From Pseudomonadota bacterium (GTDB lineage Bacteria > Pseudomonadota > Alphaproteobacteria > UBA2136 > UBA6156), in contig RFNJ01000053.1 of NCBI GenBank assembly GCA_009927255.1, positions 1-5,237 of the forward strand: DNA of 5,237 nt, written 5' to 3'. A program made the translations under genes and the position numbers. A model generated the notes under the pieces. The model was not told where the DNA came from. It saw nothing but the letters and a program-made list of their open reading frames with translations, and searched no databases. Each line of letters starts with the position of its first letter. Within the stretch, counting starts at the first letter, position 1. Positions 1 to 5,175 of this stretch are shown one piece after another.

Positions 1-71
1 AAAGCAAAACCCCCACGGCCATTCGGGGACCCACCAACCCTCTCGCTTCGTCCCCGCCACAAGCACCCATA

Positions 72-126
72 CCTGCACCCTGAACCCTGCACCCGTTAAC
101 CCGTTCATCCCTTAATCCCTTCACCC
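72..126. repeat. Degenerate tandem array of 7-9 base CCC-led units upstream of ndk
   Basis: Successive units read CCTGCA, CCCTGAA, CCCTGCA, CCCGTTAA, CCCGTTCAT, CCCTTAAT, CCCTTCA, and then CCC again. The spacing is 6 to 9 bases and each unit restarts with CCC followed by T or GT and an A-containing end. Neighbouring units resemble each other most (TGAA/TGCA, then GTTAA/GTTCAT, then TTAAT/TTCA), as expected for slippage with divergence. The array ends 11 bases before the -35 box of the ndk promoter. Function is unknown. It could be neutral low-complexity DNA or an upstream promoter element. The C-rich composition of this genome makes some CCC periodicity likely by chance. Confidence 0.5.
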
Positions 127-137
127 GCCTTTCCGTC

Positions 138-166
138 TTGACACCCGCCCAATTTTTCGCCATAAC
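138..166 (+). promoter_or_regulatory. Sigma-70-type promoter for ndk
   Basis: A perfect -35 hexamer TTGACA (138-143) is followed after exactly 17 bases by CATAAC (161-166), which matches four of six bases of TATAAT, including the important A at position 2. Transcription would start near 173 and give a leader of about 38 bases before the ndk start at 211. The T-rich stretch AATTTTT in the spacer is compatible with promoter DNA. The call rests on consensus matching only. Confidence 0.65.
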
Positions 167-210
167 CCGCCCAAAGCCGCAAGGCCCAAGCCGCAACAGG
201 AGATGACACA

Positions 211-639
211 ATGTCCACCGAACGCACCCTCAGCATTATCAAGCCCGATGCCGTTAAAAAGAACGTCATGGCCCAAATCATCGCCCGCTTTGAAGCCGCA
301 GGCCTGCGCGTGGTCGCCACCAAAAAGGTGTATCTCAACGCCCAAACCGCCGGTGAATTTTATGCCGAACACAAAGAGCGCCCATTCTTTGGCGAATTGG
401 TCGGCTTTATGATCAGCGGCCCCTGCTACCCACTGGTGCTGGAAGGTAACGGCGCAATCCTGAAAAACCGCGAACTGATGGGCGCCACCAACCCCAACAA
501 GGCCGAAGCTGGCACCATCCGCCACGACTTCGCCCTGCCCTGCACCGATTTATCGGCCAACGCCGTGCACGGCTCAGATAGCCCTGCCTCCGCCGCGCGC
601 GAAATCGCCTTCTTCTTCAGCGCGCATGAATTGCTCTAA
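211..639 (+). CDS. ndk: Nucleoside diphosphate kinase
   Basis: This cytoplasmic enzyme transfers the gamma phosphate of ATP to NDPs and dNDPs through a phosphohistidine, balancing nucleotide pools for DNA and RNA synthesis. The 142-residue protein covers the whole family length. It opens with ERTLSIIKPDAV (K11 contacts phosphate), has Y51 and F60 of the nucleotide site, R87 and T93 in KNRELMGAT, R104 in GTIRHDF, and the signature NAVHGSDS with catalytic H120. The start is supported by AGGAG at 198-202, eight bases upstream. The tail EIAFFFSAHELL is typical of bacterial NDKs. One oddity is that H120 lies 16 residues after R104. I expect about 13 from known NDKs, so three residues (near LPC, 109-111) appear inserted before the active-site histidine. 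The promoter at 138-166 precedes it, and the next gene follows after 85 bases or, with the earlier start, 40. The identification is secure. Confidence 0.97.
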   Translation: MSTERTLSIIKPDAVKKNVMAQIIARFEAAGLRVVATKKVYLNAQTAGEFYAEHKERPFFGELVGFMISGPCYPLVLEGNGAILKNRELMGATNPNKAEAGTIRHDFALPCTDLSANAVHGSDSPASAAREIAFFFSAHELL

Positions 640-724
640 TTTTAAGCGGTTTTAGGTCACACAGGGTCAAGCGTTTGCCATGGCCACTCTTGCCACCCAC
701 CGCCACAAGCGCACAATTCAACCC

Positions 725-1483
725 ATGCGCATGTTTGCATTGCTCATTGTGGCGTTGGCCGCTCCTGCTTGGGGGCTGGCGCAAGCGGTTCCCACCTTCA
801 CCAGCCAAATTGCCGAAGAAACCGTCGCCCCGCTGCCCAAACCCGCCACAACAATAACCCCCACCACTCCTTCCGCCACCATTCCCGCCGCCGCCACCGC
901 CAGCAGCACCAACCCCTTCGTCATTCAAAATATAACCGTCACCGTTTCCGGTACTGGTTTCGCGCGGGATGTTGCTTTGGAAAAAGCCGCCCGCCAAGCG
1001 CTCCCCCAAGCCCTGCAAGCGCTGCCGGTAGATGCCGCGCAAGCCATCAGCATCACCAACACCATCGGCAACCCCATGTCGTTTGTCGCCAGCTACCAAG
1101 TGGTGCGCGAAACCCTGCTGCCCACCTACAGCCTCACCACCAACCTCACCTTCAATCAAGCCATGCTGCGCACCAACTTCGGCGGCAAGGTTGCCTCACC
1201 CACCACCCCCAGCCCCACCGCCGTGGCACCAACTCCGCGCAACACCTTTGTGGTGCGCCTCAGCGAACCCCAACCCGCCACCCAAAACCAAGTCTTCCAG
1301 CAACTGAATAACCTCACCGATACCGAAGCCCGCTACCGCCTCATCACCATCCAAGGCGCGGAATATACGGTCGAAACCCCACTCACCGAAACCGCCCTCA
1401 CCAGCCAACTCGGCCCCCTCAACGCCCAAGTCATGCCCCAATTCCTCCCCCCCCAACTGGTTACGCCTAGCGTTATTCAGTAA
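725..1483 (+). CDS. Exported protein resembling the DUF2066 family
   Basis: The function is not known. From ATG 725 the product has 252 residues. It begins with a clear Sec signal peptide (MRMFALLIVALAAPAWGLAQA, likely cut after A21), so the protein should be periplasmic or membrane-associated. A Pro/Thr/Ala-rich linker (about 37-62) leads to a domain at about 66-154. This has the DUF2066-like arrangement of a beta strand (ITVTVSGTG), an Ala-rich helix starting RDVALEKAARQAL, then FVASYQVVRE and LTTNLTFNQAMLR. A second Pro/Thr linker (156-172) precedes a small alpha/beta C-terminal part (173-240). An in-frame ATG at 680 would add 15 basic residues before the signal peptide. I prefer 725 because it gives a compact n-region, although neither start has a good Shine-Dalgarno site (the nearest, AGGG at 663-666, is 13 bases before 680). 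DUF2066 genes next to hda are familiar from other proteobacteria, which supports the weak sequence match. It probably shares the ndk transcript and ends at the hairpin pair at 1485. Confidence 0.75.
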   Translation: MRMFALLIVALAAPAWGLAQAVPTFTSQIAEETVAPLPKPATTITPTTPSATIPAAATASSTNPFVIQNITVTVSGTGFARDVALEKAARQALPQALQALPVDAAQAISITNTIGNPMSFVASYQVVRETLLPTYSLTTNLTFNQAMLRTNFGGKVASPTTPSPTAVAPTPRNTFVVRLSEPQPATQNQVFQQLNNLTDTEARYRLITIQGAEYTVETPLTETALTSQLGPLNAQVMPQFLPPQLVTPSVIQ

Positions 1484-1484
1484 T

Positions 1485-1535
1485 GGCCTTGCGCCAGCAA
1501 GGCCACCCCAGCGCAGGCTGGGGTCCATTTTTTTT
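1485..1535 (+). terminator. Tandem hairpins with T-run, probable intrinsic terminator
   Basis: Two perfect 8-bp stems abut directly. GGCCTTGC (1485-1492) pairs with GCAAGGCC (1497-1504) around a 4-base loop, and ACCCCAGC (1505-1512) pairs with GCTGGGGT (1517-1524) around a 4-base loop. CCA and then eight T (1528-1535) follow. The first stem starts two bases after the stop codon of the DUF2066-like gene. This fits rho-independent termination of the ndk block. The second hairpin with its GGGGTCCA edge also looks like a dispersed palindromic repeat that may have been recruited as a terminator. Confidence 0.75.
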
Positions 1536-1583
1536 ACTCCTTCCCAAACCCCCCAACATTCGATAATCCTATCACTCTAAAAC

Positions 1584-1618
1584 CCTGATATCCTCATACC
1601 TCATATCCTGATATCCTG
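1584..1618. repeat. Tandem octamer array (CCT[G/C]ATAT) before hda
   Basis: The stretch reads as four and a half units: CCTGATAT (1584-1591), CCTCATA (1592-1598), CCTCATAT (1599-1606), CCTGATAT (1607-1614) and CCTG (1615-1618). The 11-mer CCTGATATCCT occurs twice exactly, 23 bases apart. The array ends eight bases before the hda start codon, where a Shine-Dalgarno site would normally lie. The region is pyrimidine-rich and offers no purine-rich ribosome binding site. The function is unknown; a protein-binding array, a translation control element or simple slippage are all possible. Confidence 0.65.
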
Positions 1619-1626
1619 CTTTATAA

Positions 1627-2229
1627 ATGCAACTCCTCCTCAACCTCGCCCCCAACCCCACCCTCGCCCAAGCCGAATGGCTCCCCACCGTCGGCACCCA
1701 CCAAGCCACCCAAGCCACACTAAATGCCAATCCCACCACCATCGGCACCATCTGCCTCTACGGCCCTAGCGGCTGCGGCAAAACCCACCTGCTGGCCAAA
1801 CTCGCCAGCCAAAACCCCAGCCTTGTGCTGGCCGATAACCTCGAGTCCCTCACCGCCCAGCAGCAAGAAGAACTCTTCCACCACTTCAACAATCGGCAGG
1901 GCAGGGGGCTGATCACCACCAGCCAACTCCCCGTCGCCCAGCTAAGTTTACTGCCCGACCTCAAAAGCCGCCTCCTCACCGGCCAACATATCGAAATGCA
2001 ACTGCCCACCGAAGCCGAACTCACCCACCTGCTCCAATCCTGGGCCACCACCCGCCAGCTCACTTTGTCGCCCGAAGTCACCCACTACCTCCTCACTCGC
2101 ACCGCCCGCAACCCGCACACCCTGCTGGGCTTGCTCAACCAGCTCAACACCCTCTCCCTCCTGCAAAAACGCGCCATCACTATTCCTTTGGTTCATATGG
2201 CACTTGCACGCAGCACTCCAGAATCGTAA
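1627..2229 (+). CDS. hda: DnaA-like AAA+ regulator Hda/HdaA (regulatory inactivation of DnaA)
   Basis: Hda binds the DNA-loaded sliding clamp and stimulates ATP hydrolysis by DnaA, which stops re-initiation of replication. The 200-residue protein starts with QLLLNL (2-7), matching the clamp-binding motif of the QLxLxL type. Walker A is GPSGCGKT (46-53), a Walker B-like strand is LVLADNLE (66-73), and sensor I lies near TTSQ (97-100). Box VII is LKSRLLTGQ (112-120), with R115 as the expected arginine finger. The helical lid follows (about 128-193) and ends in ITIPLVHMAL, close to the end of E. coli Hda. There is no DnaA-type DNA-binding domain IV, so it is not DnaA itself. It is somewhat shorter than usual (about 230). 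At the sensor II position, where Hda and DnaA carry Arg (MRTLF in E. coli, from memory), this protein has H164 (NPHTLL). No Shine-Dalgarno site is visible before ATG 1627. The protease gene follows after 27 bases. Confidence 0.88.
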   Translation: MQLLLNLAPNPTLAQAEWLPTVGTHQATQATLNANPTTIGTICLYGPSGCGKTHLLAKLASQNPSLVLADNLESLTAQQQEELFHHFNNRQGRGLITTSQLPVAQLSLLPDLKSRLLTGQHIEMQLPTEAELTHLLQSWATTRQLTLSPEVTHYLLTRTARNPHTLLGLLNQLNTLSLLQKRAITIPLVHMALARSTPES

Positions 2230-2256
2230 TCTCCACCCAAAGGGAAGGGGAATCCC

Positions 2257-3714
2257 ATGAAAAATATGCTATCGTTTGGGGTCCAGGGGCAAAGCCCCTG
2301 GGACGGCGTAGCCGTCATTGCGAGCCGCAGGCGCGGCAATCTCTCTTTCTTTTCTTTTCTATTAGCCATCAGCATCTCTATCATTTCATTGTCTCTCCAA
2401 GCCCAAGAAGCCACCCGCGCCAGCTTCAACCGCGCCGTCAAACAAGCCGCCCCCGCGGTGGTCAACGTCCTCACCGCCAAATTGGTGGTGGAGAAACCAA
2501 TGCTGGTGGCCGACCCCATGCTCCAAATGCTCATCAAAACCCCCGCACGGGCAAAGGTGGAACGCTCCCTCGGCAGCGGCGTCATAGTCGGCGAAAACGG
2601 CATCGTCGTCACCAATCTCCACGTCATCCAAGGCGCCGCCGCGGTCAAAATCGCACTGAACGATGGCCGCGAATTCCCCGCCAAACTCATCGGCAGCGAT
2701 GAAAAGCTCGACCTCGCCGTGCTCCGCACCCAACTACCAACCGGCACCAAACTCCCCGCCATCAAATTCGGCAATTCCGACACCCTCGAAACCGGCGACG
2801 TCGTCCTCGCATTAGGCAACCCCTACGGCATCGGCCAAAGCGTCAGCTTCGGCGTGGTCAGCGCGGTGGAACGCTCCAACGCCGCTCTCAGCCAATACGG
2901 CCAATTCATCCAAACCGATGCCGCCATTAACCCCGGCAACAGCGGCGGCGCGCTGATAGATAGTACCGGCGCACTCGTCGGCATCAACACCGCCATCTTC
3001 ACCCGCAGCGGCGGCAGCCAAGGCATCGGCTTCGCCACGCCCTCCAACCTCGTCAAAACCATTGTCAAAGATATCGTCGAAGTCGGCCGCGTCGTCCGCC
3101 CCTGGCTGGGCGCCGAAGGCCAAGCCATCACCCCCTCAGTCGCCGAAGAGTTGGGTATGGGCAATGCCAACGGCATCCTCATCACCGCCGTGGTGGGCGG
3201 CTCGCCAGCCTCAGCAGCAGGCCTGCGCCAAGGCGATGTCATCGTGCGTTTGGCGGGTAAGGAAGTTGCCGACCCCGCCGCCCTCAATGATAGAATCCTC
3301 GCCACGCCAAACTTGCTCAACACCCCCACCAGCCTCGTCATCTGGCGCGGCGGAAAATTGCAGGAACTCACCGTCAACCTCACCGCTTTGCCCCCACGCA
3401 ATCCCGCCAGCCAAGTCACCATCCGCGGCTATAATCCACTGACTGATACCGTGCTCGAACCACTCTCCCCCGCCCTGAATGTCGAACTCGGCCTGCCGCT
3501 TTCCACCCGTGGCACCGTGGTGGTCAAGGTGCCCGAAAAAGCCCCGCTGGTTGCCTTCAACATCGCCCTCCAACCCGGCGATTTACTCCTCTCCATCAAC
3601 GGCAACGAAATCAAATCCCCACGCGACGCCCAAGAGGCCCTGAACGCCGAGCGCCGCAAATGGCAAATCCGCTTCCAAAGGGGCGAAAAAACTTTCAACC
3701 TCATTCTCCAATAA
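2257..3714 (+). CDS. Do/HtrA (DegP/DegQ-type) periplasmic serine endoprotease with two PDZ domains
   Basis: This enzyme degrades misfolded envelope proteins. The 485-residue product has a trypsin-like domain (about 54-280) with the triad H122 (VVTNLHVI), D152 (KLDLAVLR) and S229 (NPGNSGGAL). PDZ1 is at about 282-378 (GSPASAAGLRQGDVIVRLAGKEV) and PDZ2 at about 385-485 (IALQPGDLLLSINGNEI). Two PDZ domains fit DegP/DegQ rather than DegS. The loop before SLGSGVI is short, which is less like DegP, so I assign no symbol. The start is set by AAGGGG (2245-2250), six bases before ATG. The N-terminus is odd. Residues 1-7 (MKNMLSF) look like a normal signal start, but residues 8-28 are encoded by a palindromic repeat (2278-2340). 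Only then comes the hydrophobic core (about 29-47), with likely cleavage near A49. No ATG or GTG follows the repeat before the hydrophobic core, so the repeat must be translated if this protein is exported. It is probably co-transcribed with hda. Confidence 0.93.
   Translation: MKNMLSFGVQGQSPWDGVAVIASRRRGNLSFFSFLLAISISIISLSLQAQEATRASFNRAVKQAAPAVVNVLTAKLVVEKPMLVADPMLQMLIKTPARAKVERSLGSGVIVGENGIVVTNLHVIQGAAAVKIALNDGREFPAKLIGSDEKLDLAVLRTQLPTGTKLPAIKFGNSDTLETGDVVLALGNPYGIGQSVSFGVVSAVERSNAALSQYGQFIQTDAAINPGNSGGALIDSTGALVGINTAIFTRSGGSQGIGFATPSNLVKTIVKDIVEVGRVVRPWLGAEGQAITPSVAEELGMGNANGILITAVVGGSPASAAGLRQGDVIVRLAGKEVADPAALNDRILATPNLLNTPTSLVIWRGGKLQELTVNLTALPPRNPASQVTIRGYNPLTDTVLEPLSPALNVELGLPLSTRGTVVVKVPEKAPLVAFNIALQPGDLLLSINGNEIKSPRDAQEALNAERRKWQIRFQRGEKTFNLILQ
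2278..2340. repeat. Composite palindromic element (three abutting hairpins) in frame within the protease gene
   Basis: Three stem-loops lie end to end with no spacer. CCAGGGGC (2283-2290) pairs with GCCCCTGG (2294-2301) around AAA. GACGGC (2302-2307) pairs with GCCGTC (2311-2316) around GTA. ATTGC (2317-2321) pairs with GCAAT (2336-2340), with an inner GCC/GGC stem (2324-2326, 2330-2332). The third hairpin, with its flanks CGTC and CTC, resembles the CATTGCGAG...GGCAATC palindromes that I remember as dispersed repeats in Rickettsia and other genomes. Taking it as 63 bases (21 codons), it keeps the reading frame and encodes residues 8-28, as Rickettsia palindromic elements are known to do. Membership of a repeat family is inferred, since this window has only one full copy. 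Confidence 0.7.
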
Positions 3715-3754
3715 TGCCGCGCTGTTCGTTTGCTTCTTTGCTTATGCTATGCCC

Positions 3755-3783
3755 TAGACACCTTCTTTAACTTCCTTTATAAT
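3755..3783 (+). promoter_or_regulatory. Strong sigma-70-type promoter for the cytochrome bd operon
   Basis: TAGACA (3755-3760, five of six matches to TTGACA) is followed after exactly 17 bases by a perfect TATAAT (3778-3783). The predicted start of transcription is near 3790, giving a leader of only about 20 bases that contains AAGG (3799-3802), seven bases before ATG 3810. This AT-rich island stands out from the surrounding C-rich DNA. No clear intrinsic terminator separates it from the upstream protease gene, so some read-through is possible. Confidence 0.8.
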
Positions 3784-3810
3784 TACCACAATAATTTTAA
3801 GGTAATTATA
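3778..3810. promoter_or_regulatory. Perfect 10-bp inverted repeat spanning -10 box to start codon, possible operator
   Basis: TATAATTACC (3778-3787) is the exact reverse complement of GGTAATTATA (3801-3810), separated by 13 bases. The left arm contains the -10 hexamer. The right arm contains the GG of the Shine-Dalgarno site and the A of the start codon. The arms are 23 bases apart centre to centre, about two helical turns, as expected for a dimeric repressor site. It does not match the FNR consensus TTGAT-N4-ATCAA. In RNA made by read-through from upstream it could also fold and hide the ribosome binding site. Its role is inferred. Confidence 0.55.
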
Positions 3811-5159
3811 TGGAACCTGTCACCACCTCTCTGCTTGATGCCACCATGCTGGCGCGCATCCAGTTCGCTGCCAATATCACTTTCCACATTCTTTTTCCCA
3901 GTATTACCATTGGCTTGGCGTGGGTGCTGCTGTTCTTTAAATTGCGGTTTGTAGCAACACAGGATGAATGGTGGATGCGCGCCTACCGCCTGTGGGTAAA
4001 GGTGTTTGCGCTCAGCTTTGCGATGGGGGTGGTCAGCGGCATTACCATGTCGTTCCAGTTCGGCACCAACTGGCCGGGGTTTATGCAGAAAGTTGGCAAT
4101 ATTGCTGGCCCGCTGCTGGCGTATGAAGTGCTGACCGCGTTCTTTCTGGAGGCGACTTTCCTCGCCATCATGCTGTTTGGTCGTGCGCGGGTGGGCGAAA
4201 ATATGCACACCTTTGCTACTTTTTTGGTGGCGGCGGGTACCACGCTTTCGGCGTTTTGGATTCTCGTCCTTAACAGCTGGATGCAAACCCCCGCCGGCTT
4301 TGAAATCCGCGATGGTGTGGCCCATGCCACCAGTTGGCTGGAGATTATCTTCAACCCCTCCATGCCCTACCGCATGGCGCACATGCTGATTGCCAGCGGC
4401 CTTACCTGTGCGTTCCTGATTGCTGGACTCAGCGCCTACCAAATGCTGAAAAAGCCCAAAACCGATACCGCCGCCAAAACCTTCCGCTTTGCGGTGCTGC
4501 TGGGCGCGGTGCTGATTCCCCTGCAAATTTGGGTGGGAGACCTCCATGGCCTGAACACGCTGGAGCACCAACCGCAAAAAGTGGCGGCGATGGAAGCCAA
4601 CTGGGAAACCGGCCCCAACAAACCACTCATCCTGTTTGCCCACCCCAACGAAACCTTGCGTGAAAACCAATACGAAATCAGCATCCCCAATGGCGCCAGC
4701 TGGGTGCTGAAGCACAGCGCGGATGGCATTGTGCCGGGCCTGAATGACTACATTGGCAACCACCCACCAGTCGCCCCCGTCTTCTGGGGCTTCCGCATCA
4801 TGGTCGGCACGGGGCTGCTGATGCTCGCACTGTCATGGCTCGGCGCATGGTATATCTGGCGTCAGCAAACTTTCCCCAAACTATATCTTAAAGCAATGGT
4901 AGCAATGGCCTTCTCCGGCTGGCTGGCGACCTTGGCGGGCTGGTACACCACCGAGATTGGCCGCCAACCATGGCTCGTTACCGGTGTGCTGAAAACCCAC
5001 GATGCGGTGGCGGCGATTCCATCCCCCATGCTCGGCCTCAGCCTTACGCTTTATCTTGCGCTCTATGCCTTCCTGATTTTCGCCTACATCTCGGTGCTGT
5101 TCTATCTCGCCCGCACGGCGGAAAAACCCACCCAACTTAACCTGCTCACCAGCAACTAA
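3810..5159 (+). CDS. cydA: Cytochrome bd-type quinol oxidase subunit I, short-Q-loop (CIO-like)
   Basis: Subunit I oxidises quinol and, with its haems b558, b595 and d, reduces oxygen to water in the inner membrane. The 449-residue protein has about nine membrane helices (roughly 17-44, 62-84, 99-124, 133-158, 186-211, 224-243, 323-349, 358-380, 404-434). Visible key residues are H26 (haem ligand equivalent to E. coli H19), E106 and E114 in AYEVLTAFFLEATF (proton path), H191 and M331 in FRIMVG (b558 ligands), K257 and E262 in QKVAAMEANWET (quinol site), and the GRQPW motif (384-388). The block GDLHGLNTLEHQP (243-255) and a short Q-loop (about 244-322) match the cyanide-insensitive CioA branch rather than E. 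coli CydA, so cioA is an alternative symbol. Cyanide insensitivity itself cannot be read from sequence. The start is supported by AAGG at 3799-3802. Subunit II follows 16 bases after the stop. The early part of the gene is richer in G than its neighbours. Confidence 0.96.
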   Translation: MEPVTTSLLDATMLARIQFAANITFHILFPSITIGLAWVLLFFKLRFVATQDEWWMRAYRLWVKVFALSFAMGVVSGITMSFQFGTNWPGFMQKVGNIAGPLLAYEVLTAFFLEATFLAIMLFGRARVGENMHTFATFLVAAGTTLSAFWILVLNSWMQTPAGFEIRDGVAHATSWLEIIFNPSMPYRMAHMLIASGLTCAFLIAGLSAYQMLKKPKTDTAAKTFRFAVLLGAVLIPLQIWVGDLHGLNTLEHQPQKVAAMEANWETGPNKPLILFAHPNETLRENQYEISIPNGASWVLKHSADGIVPGLNDYIGNHPPVAPVFWGFRIMVGTGLLMLALSWLGAWYIWRQQTFPKLYLKAMVAMAFSGWLATLAGWYTTEIGRQPWLVTGVLKTHDAVAAIPSPMLGLSLTLYLALYAFLIFAYISVLFYLARTAEKPTQLNLLTSN

Positions 5160-5175
5160 CACAAGGGCACACCCA

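Noticed and set aside
11..28. CCCC...GGGG inverted repeat that might be an upstream terminator.
   Set aside because: Only four pairs with a 10-base loop and no T-run after it. Chance is likely in this composition.
1..99. Open reading stretch at the left edge in all three + frames, possibly the tail of an upstream gene.
   Set aside because: C-rich DNA has few stop codons, the translations are low-complexity Pro/His/Thr with no recognisable motif, and the tandem array lies within it.
617..1159. Long minus-strand open frame with Gly-rich translation opposite the DUF2066-like gene.
   Set aside because: It is the antisense shadow of a real gene. The Gly runs come from reverse complements of C-rich codons, and it has no domain or start signal.
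1533..1567. Possible promoter for hda using TTTACT (1533-1538) and GATAAT (1562-1567).
   Set aside because: The spacer is 23 bases, too long for a sigma-70 promoter, and the -35 lies in the terminator T-run. GATAAT alone is not enough.
2323..2349. Twin-arginine (Tat) signal from SRRRGNL in the protease N-terminus.
   Set aside because: The residues after the Arg pair do not match the FLK part of the motif, the Arg residues come from a repeat, and Do proteases normally use Sec.
3729..3743. TTTGCTT direct repeat downstream of the protease gene.
   Set aside because: Two 7-base copies in a T-rich stretch are easily due to chance and show no link to the promoter elements.
3783..4763. 326-residue minus-strand open frame opposite the oxidase gene.
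   Set aside because: It overlaps a well-supported cydA over its whole length, shows no family motif, and is explained by codon bias.
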